Below, one piece after another: positions 8,354 to 13,556 of a stretch of DNA of 13,556 bases. The notes beneath the pieces are model-generated. The model worked only from the letters and a program-made list of their open reading frames with translations. It was not told the origin of the DNA and made no database searches. A program made the translations under genes and the position numbers. Positions within the stretch are counted from its first letter, which is position 1. Every line of letters begins with the position of its first letter. Source of the DNA: Bacilli bacterium (GTDB lineage: Bacteria; Bacillota_I; Bacilli_A; RFN20; CAG-288); assembly GCA_028707375.1 (NCBI GenBank), contig JAQWCB010000010.1, forward strand, positions 1 through 13,556. The letters are read 5' to 3'.

Positions 8354-10483
8354 TTAACTGGCTACCGCCACTACCATACTGATACCATTTACCAATACGA
8401 GCTGTGCGTAGTTTTCACCTTCGATAAAACCTGCTTCATTAAATATTATTTTATAATATTTTCCAAAGTTATATTTAACTACTGCCTTACTAGGATTAAT
8501 AATGACAATAATTTGTCTTCCTATTCTTTCATTATAGTATTTTATTGCAATAGCACCATAGTCAAGATTAACAAAATCAATTGATTTTTCAATCAGCAAT
8601 TTATCGTTCAAACTAAAATATGGGGAATATTTCTTAAGTTTGATACAGTCGTGAAAGAAAGCAACCATTCCCTGGCGTTCAGCCGCTAAATGATAGTCGA
8701 ATCCATTAATTTTATCACCCGAAATATATGAATTTATATCGCCCTTTTTGCTAGATGCTATCTCTTGTCCCGCGTGGATAAAAGGTACTCCAAAGGCCAA
8801 AATATTTACAGCGTTAATTAACTTTACTCTCTTTACGATCGTGTCGTCGTTCTCATTCGCACAGCACACCTTTAATTTATCAAACAAAGTTTCATTGTCG
8901 TGACATTCAACATAGTTTATCGATTGACTTGGTAAACTAAATAAAGGCGGGAAGGCCAAAGATATAACCGAGCCCAAAAAAACGTGTTTAAATCCATCGA
9001 TATAGTTAGCGTCTCCGCTCAAATAACCTCGACCATTCATATCTTCGCCATAAGTATGACCTTTGATAATATCTCGAAAGCGATCATTAAAAAAACCAAC
9101 TTCGGGAATTTTCATCGCATTATTCAAAGTCGTTTTCTGCACTGATGGAAGCGAAGTCGCCAAGTCCCAGCCTTCACCATAAAACATCAAATTTGATTTA
9201 ATTCCCTTGCATGCCGAATAGGCAGACTTGATAGTATCGATATCAATAATGCCAATAAGATCAAATCGGTATCCATCGATTCCATAATGCTTCATAAAGA
9301 ACTTCAGCGCATCAATAATAAGTTTTCTTGCCATATAGTGACGCGACTCGAAATCATTCCCACATCCTGAACCATTCGATAATGTTCCATCGGAATTTAA
9401 GCGAAAATAATAATTTGGACAAAGAATTTCCAGCGAATTTGAATAAGTTCGAAAAACATGATTAAAGACAACATCCATATTTACTCTTATTCCTTTGCGA
9501 TGGAAACTCGCCACTAAATTGCGCAACTCCCGCATCCGGACATATGGATCTTCAGGATTAGAAGCATACGATCCTTCAACTGCAAAATAGAATTCTGGAT
9601 CATAGCCCCAGTTATATGTTCTCAAGGGATCAGAATCATCAATGGTTTGAAAATCGTAAATCGGCATCAATTGAACATGGCTCACGCCAAGATTAGCGAT
9701 GTAATCTAAACCGATGGGATGGCCTTCAGCGTCAGTCAGTCCCGCCTTCGCCAGTGCATTATACGTTCCCTTGTCGGGAAGATTAGTAAGTGAAGTCATA
9801 TCGCGAACATTACATTCGTAAATTACAGCTTGAGTCGAAATAGAAAAAGGCGGAAGAAATTCATCATTCAATAAAACATCATCAAGTCGCTTCATATTTA
9901 CCACATAGCCAAAACGAGAATTGGTATCAACCGATTTAGCATAAGGATCCACGGCTTCCACGTATTCACCATTCAGGTTAGCAAGATAAGTATACTTGCA
10001 CCGATCTAAATCGCCTTCAACTTTGGCCTCGTATACTCCACCCTCGATACGATTCATCGTAGCGACAAATCGCGTGCCATCAGGCTTGATTATATTGACA
10101 TTGACTGCGCTTGACAGCGGCGTAAACACTCGAAAAATTGTAAAATTTTCGCAATAAATAGCTCCTAATTCACCATCGTAACGATAATCTCGTTCCAATT
10201 CCAAATTGCTTCCTAAACACGAAATATTGATAGGGCAAAATTCATTCTCACCATTCGCTATCGCATATGATTTACCAGGAATAATTTCATAGTTAAAACG
10301 GAAGATGTAAATATAAGTAGATTTTGATTCCGACTTAGAAAGAAACTCCAAGTATCCCTTAAATTGGTAATCCTCATAAAATCTCATCTTCTCGACAAAA
10401 GAGGAGTCATTAGCTTTTTTCACTCTGACTTCCAAGGTACTATTATTTTTTAATGTCGCTTCAATATTTCTATTAATTAGCAT
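8354..10483 (-). CDS. pulA: Type I pullulanase, cytoplasmic GH13 debranching enzyme
   Basis: Predicted to hydrolyse alpha-1,6 branches of glycogen, pullulan or branched maltodextrins. No signal peptide or anchor is visible, so it should act on intracellular glucans, like B. subtilis AmyX, which is of similar length (709 residues here). After an N-terminal region (1-105), a CBM48-like module begins near LGAIYCENFTIFRVFTPLSSAV (106-127). The catalytic barrel starts near 218. It has the type I pullulanase signature YNWGYDP (290-296), region I DVVFNH (337-342), region II GYRFD with nucleophile D408, region III YGEGWD with acid/base E437, and region IV ECHDNE with stabiliser D529. All catalytic residues are present. 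A beta-sandwich C-terminal domain follows (about 625-709). The ATG directly abuts the acpS stop (TAGATG) and has a strong GAGGAG site. Its pairing with acpS and plsC is metabolically unexpected. Confidence 0.95.
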   Translation of the reverse strand: MLINRNIEATLKNNSTLEVRVKKANDSSFVEKMRFYEDYQFKGYLEFLSKSESKSTYIYIFRFNYEIIPGKSYAIANGENEFCPINISCLGSNLELERDYRYDGELGAIYCENFTIFRVFTPLSSAVNVNIIKPDGTRFVATMNRIEGGVYEAKVEGDLDRCKYTYLANLNGEYVEAVDPYAKSVDTNSRFGYVVNMKRLDDVLLNDEFLPPFSISTQAVIYECNVRDMTSLTNLPDKGTYNALAKAGLTDAEGHPIGLDYIANLGVSHVQLMPIYDFQTIDDSDPLRTYNWGYDPEFYFAVEGSYASNPEDPYVRMRELRNLVASFHRKGIRVNMDVVFNHVFRTYSNSLEILCPNYYFRLNSDGTLSNGSGCGNDFESRHYMARKLIIDALKFFMKHYGIDGYRFDLIGIIDIDTIKSAYSACKGIKSNLMFYGEGWDLATSLPSVQKTTLNNAMKIPEVGFFNDRFRDIIKGHTYGEDMNGRGYLSGDANYIDGFKHVFLGSVISLAFPPLFSLPSQSINYVECHDNETLFDKLKVCCANENDDTIVKRVKLINAVNILAFGVPFIHAGQEIASSKKGDINSYISGDKINGFDYHLAAERQGMVAFFHDCIKLKKYSPYFSLNDKLLIEKSIDFVNLDYGAIAIKYYNERIGRQIIVIINPSKAVVKYNFGKYYKIIFNEAGFIEGENYAQLVLVNGISMVVAVAS

Positions 10484-10816
10484 CTATTTATTCTCCTCAT
10501 AAAGATTAACAACGGCTATCGCATATCCATCGTGAGCAATGCTGACCTCACCCACTTCTCTAGCATTTATATATATGTGGGGTTTTCCGTTTTTGTCATC
10601 TATAACTTCTACATTCTTAAAGATAACAGTTTTATCTCCGCTCGCTTTAACATATGCTTCCTTGGCGGCAAAACGTCCACCAACGTATGATATTTTACTC
10701 AATTTTGACTCGTATGTTAACATTTGTTTTTTCTCGTTGGTGGAAAGAATTCTATCGCCAATTTTATCATAATCATCAACGATTCTAGTTAGATCCACGA
10801 TATCAATGCCAATCAT
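10484..10816 (-). CDS. acpS: Holo-[acyl-carrier-protein] synthase
   Basis: Predicted to transfer 4'-phosphopantetheine from CoA to a serine of acyl carrier protein, switching on fatty acid synthesis. The 110-residue length is usual for AcpS, which works as a trimer in the cytoplasm. The magnesium-binding residues are D5 in GIDIVDLTRI and E53 in GGRFAAKEAYVKA (46-58). The C-terminal motif VSIAHDGYAIAVV carries the expected SxxHD-type pattern. The start ATG overlaps the stop of the upstream M16-like gene (ATGA, 10813-10816) and has an AGAGGTG site. The following pullulanase start abuts its TAG stop. This is very likely essential housekeeping, and it marks the operon as core chromosome. Confidence 0.96.
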   Translation of the reverse strand: MIGIDIVDLTRIVDDYDKIGDRILSTNEKKQMLTYESKLSKISYVGGRFAAKEAYVKASGDKTVIFKNVEVIDDKNGKPHIYINAREVGEVSIAHDGYAIAVVNLYEENK

Positions 10817-12078
10817 TTTGCACCTCTTTCCAAATAAATTGCATACTGATATTTTTTCATATCATTCAAAAAACAATTCATCTTTTTGCACGATAATTCA
10901 TCGATATTATTAATAAAATCAACTAGTCTCACATTGTTAGATAAAGATTTCAAATAGAGGTTGCTTATAAATTCAAAGTTGTGAGCATTTTGAATAATGA
11001 TTGAAATCAACTGCTTTTTAAGAAAATTGAAATGCTTATTAGACAGCAGTTTAATCTTTTTATCTGATATATATTTAACCAATTTATCGGGATTAAATGT
11101 TATCAGTTCCTCTTGCAATAACGTTCTCTCCCCTATTTCCAACATGCTGGAATTATGAATTTGAAATATCAATCCACTCTTTAAGGCTCCTGAGCTAAAC
11201 GATGATTTTTCACCGAATACAGCATATGGTAAAAACTGATAGATAGCAAAAAGTTCATCCTTATATTTATCATATAAATCTTTCCGCAAAGGAAAGCAAT
11301 AACTTAAGACAAGACGCGAAAATTTTTCTTTCGTATCCTTTTGAAATAATTTGTTATTGATTGCACTATTATTATCACCCAAATCTCGCTTAGTTTCTAT
11401 TTCATTTACTTTCACCTTACTCGATGAACACAAACTTTTTTCTAAGATATTTCTAATTAAACTCTTGTCGACTTTTCCCATAAAGAGCACGCTTATATTT
11501 AAGCTGGAATAAAATCGGTTATAAAATTTTCTCAAGATAGTAATATTTATAGCTCTAATCTTTTTTTGACACTCTTTAAACACCTCCGTAGGATCAATAT
11601 TCTTATATATAGCACCAGCAGCTTTCAAAAGGCTTAACTGTGACAAATTGTGTACCCTTTGTTCCATCTCAAAGATAGCCTCTTTTTTGGCGATTTCCAG
11701 CGTTTTGTTTGAAATATCAAAAGTAATAAAACAATCAAGTATATCAGTTAAAAAATCATATGGCTTTCCCGGAATCGAAATGTTGAATATCGTTTTAGAT
11801 GAAGTAACCTCACTTTTAAAAGCGACTCCTTGTTCGAACATATTTCTATTTAGTAATTCATTAAGAGCAATATTAAAGGCCTTGGCCATAACCAAGGTGA
11901 CTAAGCCATTAACCCTCATTTTATCTAATAGAATTTCATTTGGTTCCAATAATCCCGCATTGACAATAAAAGCCATTTGTATGGAGGTAACTTTAGTATC
12001 ATCAATGATAGTTAAATGAGAATTTTCGCCGATTGTTTCTTCATAAATGCCCAGGGTCATCTTTTTGATGTCATTCAT
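10813..12078 (-). CDS. Degenerate M16 peptidase-like protein (YfmH/YfmF type), second of pair
   Basis: This resembles the M16 (pitrilysin) half-pair proteins YfmF/YfmH found as adjacent genes in Firmicutes. From the ATG at 12078 it is 421 residues. The layout fits M16: a first half ending in LNISVLFMGKVDKSLI (193-208) and a second half from FSRLVLSYCFPLRKD. The zinc motif HxxEH is absent; the place where it should lie (about 58-68) reads NGLVTLVMAKA. A glutamate-rich EAIFEMEQ (133-140) resembles the region of the third ligand. It is therefore probably non-catalytic. The ATG at 12078 is chosen because AAGGGGAG lies five bases upstream. A possible TTG start at 12108 lacks such a site. It overlaps the upstream partner by eight bases and acpS by four. 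Which family member it is, YfmF or YfmH, is not certain. In B. subtilis this gene pair is annotated with EF-P aminopentanol modification, but no role is proven here. Confidence 0.7.
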   Translation of the reverse strand: MNDIKKMTLGIYEETIGENSHLTIIDDTKVTSIQMAFIVNAGLLEPNEILLDKMRVNGLVTLVMAKAFNIALNELLNRNMFEQGVAFKSEVTSSKTIFNISIPGKPYDFLTDILDCFITFDISNKTLEIAKKEAIFEMEQRVHNLSQLSLLKAAGAIYKNIDPTEVFKECQKKIRAINITILRKFYNRFYSSLNISVLFMGKVDKSLIRNILEKSLCSSSKVKVNEIETKRDLGDNNSAINNKLFQKDTKEKFSRLVLSYCFPLRKDLYDKYKDELFAIYQFLPYAVFGEKSSFSSGALKSGLIFQIHNSSMLEIGERTLLQEELITFNPDKLVKYISDKKIKLLSNKHFNFLKKQLISIIIQNAHNFEFISNLYLKSLSNNVRLVDFINNIDELSCKKMNCFLNDMKKYQYAIYLERGAK

Positions 12079-13300
12079 TTTCACTCCCCTTGATTCTAAT
12101 GCTACCAATCAAATTTATCTTCCGTGAATATGCAATAAAATCCTCTTCTGTAATGCTATTTAATTTATCATTCATCGTTGCCAATGAATAGTCCAATCCT
12201 GCCAATCTTCCCTCAAACAAGTAATCGGCTAAATCTTCCGGATTATTAAATCCTTCCTTCAACTTATTTAATAAGAGATGCTTGATAAGAATAAAATTAG
12301 AAGCTATGTCACTTGTATATGTATCGATTACTTTCCTTTCAAACTCCTCAATAAAATCAATCGAAATATCTTGGTAAGAATAAAGATAAACACAAAAGCA
12401 ACCAGTGGGAACAAAAAGTTTAACATCGATTACCTTGCAATTGTTATCAATTAAATAATCATTCATTATTCCATATGTTTCATTAAATAACATTGCCAGC
12501 AGTATATCGTGACAAAGTTTGACTTTTTCAGAGTGAACTTGCGATAAATTAAAAGCAAATCCAACATAATTTCCCTTAAAGCTATCATTCTCAATTTCTA
12601 GATTGTTCCCTCTTGGCAAAATTTTCTGCGGAAGAGTTAATGGAAATATTTTTATTGTTGGTTTAATCTTATTTCTCGATGCCAAAACAAAACGATAATT
12701 AGTATTTCCAATATAAGTCGCCATTCGATTGGATTTCAACAAATACTCTATGGCAAGATCAATGTCGAGATGATTAATTTTTTGTACTTTTTCTAACTTT
12801 CCATAAGGATATTTCCCCAGGGGTAAATCTGTCAAAAAATTTAGTTGCATCATTCGGTCAAGTTGAAAAATAGGGTCAGCATCCAGCTCAGCATATTTAT
12901 ACTTAACAATATCTAAAGCGCGTTTCAAATCGCAGGAACGTTTGCTCCATCCTGAATCAATCGTCTTCATCAGTCGTTTTCCCATCTTCATTCTCGGCTC
13001 AATTATAGTCTTTTGATTTAATGGCTCCGTTAGGGAACAACGTAAAAAGTACTTTCCATATCCTTCGCGAAAGTTAAAATTAATTCGATGAATAGAATTA
13101 TCAAAAATGTTGCGGTTAAAGGGAGAAATTGAAAGCAGTATTGAAGTCAAGCCCAGTGCTTCTTTCGATATTTTCTCATCGCGATTTGCAATAAGCAGAA
13201 CACTCAAGTAAGTTGAGTTGTACCTATCTTCATCAATGACAAAAAAATTCTCATCACGATTTATATTCGCCTTAGCATTTTCCGTTCTAATTTTATTCAT
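12071..13300 (-). CDS. M16 peptidase-like protein without zinc motif (YfmF-like), first of pair
   Basis: This looks like the non-catalytic member of a YfmF/YfmH pair. The 409 residues have no HxxEH. Family-like patterns include KYKYAELDADPIFQLDRMMQLN (133-154) followed by LPLGKYPYGKLEKV (159-172), which in YfmF proteins lead into the linker between the two M16 lobes. The C-terminal half has NETYGIMNDYLID and LAGLDYSL segments typical of the second lobe. The ATG at 13300 is chosen. It lies one base after the TAA of the preceding gene, so it may be translated by coupling, because no good Shine-Dalgarno is visible. A TTG 21 bases further upstream is possible but also lacks a site. The TGA stop lies within the next gene. 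The pair probably forms a heterodimer. Neither partner shows zinc ligands, so a structural or regulatory role is more likely than proteolysis. Confidence 0.68.
   Translation of the reverse strand: MNKIRTENAKANINRDENFFVIDEDRYNSTYLSVLLIANRDEKISKEALGLTSILLSISPFNRNIFDNSIHRINFNFREGYGKYFLRCSLTEPLNQKTIIEPRMKMGKRLMKTIDSGWSKRSCDLKRALDIVKYKYAELDADPIFQLDRMMQLNFLTDLPLGKYPYGKLEKVQKINHLDIDLAIEYLLKSNRMATYIGNTNYRFVLASRNKIKPTIKIFPLTLPQKILPRGNNLEIENDSFKGNYVGFAFNLSQVHSEKVKLCHDILLAMLFNETYGIMNDYLIDNNCKVIDVKLFVPTGCFCVYLYSYQDISIDFIEEFERKVIDTYTSDIASNFILIKHLLLNKLKEGFNNPEDLADYLFEGRLAGLDYSLATMNDKLNSITEEDFIAYSRKINLIGSIRIKGSENE
12084..12091 (-). promoter_or_regulatory. Ribosome binding site fixing the start of the second M16-like gene
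   Basis: AAGGGGAG on the minus strand lies five bases before the ATG at 12078. It shows that the gene starts at 12078 and not at the in-frame TTG at 12108, which would give a 38-base overlap and ten extra residues. Confidence 0.7.
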
Positions 13301-13301
13301 A

Positions 13302-13556
13302 TTAATTTTTTTCAGCGACAAAACTGATAGGTGATTTTAATAGATAATCCAAAAATTTAATATATTTTGCATACTTTATTTTCTTAATTGCTGTCGTTAT
13401 GGCCTGTGAAGCAAAACGATTGGCGTAATCTTCGCACAAAATATTGAAATATTCGTCTACATCATTTTTATAAATTTCTAAATTGCGCTCAAAACAAGTA
13501 CTTTTCAAATTTCTAAAATCCATGCGTGAAATTATCTTATTCGTCGAAAGGAATTC
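13302..13556 (-). CDS. Unrecognised gene, C-terminal 84 residues only
   Basis: The reading frame is open right to the window edge. An ATG at 13523 exists, but there is no Shine-Dalgarno before it and the 11 codons upstream are also open. This is therefore more likely the end of a longer protein than a 73-residue one. The visible part is mainly helical by composition (EIYKNDVDEYFNILCEDYANRF, then AIKKIKYAKYIKFLDYLLKSP) with no motif I can name. It ends one base before the ATG of the YfmF-like gene, so it heads or belongs to the same operon. No function is proposed. Confidence 0.6.
   Translation of the reverse strand, partial: EFLSTNKIISRMDFRNLKSTCFERNLEIYKNDVDEYFNILCEDYANRFASQAITTAIKKIKYAKYIKFLDYLLKSPISFVAEKN

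Noticed and set aside
12076..12108. TTG start at 12108 for the second M16-like gene
   Set aside because: The ATG at 12078 has a strong AAGGGGAG site at proper spacing. The TTG has none and would force a long overlap.
13298..13321. TTG start at 13321 for the first M16-like gene
   Set aside because: There is no Shine-Dalgarno. The ATG at 13300 directly follows the upstream stop and fits translational coupling better, though neither has a clear ribosome site.

Overview
The window is AT-rich bacterial DNA with every gene on the minus strand. It uses the standard genetic code: two genes end in TGA and tryptophan is read from TGG. Shine-Dalgarno sites are of the GAGG/AAGGAG type. The gene content (a YfmF/YfmH-type M16 pair, a small AcpS, a cytoplasmic type I pullulanase, a DUF5716-type JetA) points to a low-GC Firmicute or a standard-code relative of the Mollicutes (Acholeplasma/Izemoplasma/Erysipelotrichia-like). 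This placement is inferred from gene content, not proven.

Reading in the direction of transcription (high to low coordinates), the first unit (13556-7512) is a tightly packed six-gene run. It holds the 3' end of an unrecognised gene, two M16-peptidase-fold proteins that both lack the zinc motif, holo-ACP synthase (acpS), a type I pullulanase and a PlsC-like lysophosphatidate acyltransferase. Junctions overlap or abut, apart from a 35-base gap before the acyltransferase. AcpS and the acyltransferase both belong to lipid synthesis, the pullulanase to alpha-glucan use, and the M16 pair to an unclear, possibly protein-modification, role.

The second unit (7388-1866) has its own promoter and encodes three translationally coupled proteins: a JetA/kleisin-like protein, a JetB/KITE-like protein and a 1127-residue SMC-type ATPase resembling JetC. 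This is the loop-extruding core of a Wadjet/MksBEF condensin. The usual fourth gene, jetD/mksG (the Toprim/Topo VI-like nuclease), is not next to it on either side. This is the most interesting feature of the window. It is either a nuclease-less SMC complex that works on the chromosome, a decayed defence system, or a system whose nuclease lies elsewhere.

The third unit (1714 to the left edge) is a membrane diguanylate cyclase. It has an extracytoplasmic domain, about seven membrane segments and an intact GGDEF domain, and lies behind its own putative promoter in the place where jetD might be expected. Its last residues lie outside the window. No RNA genes, CRISPR arrays, insertion sequences or convincing terminators were seen, and no gene-free stretch exceeds about 150 bases.
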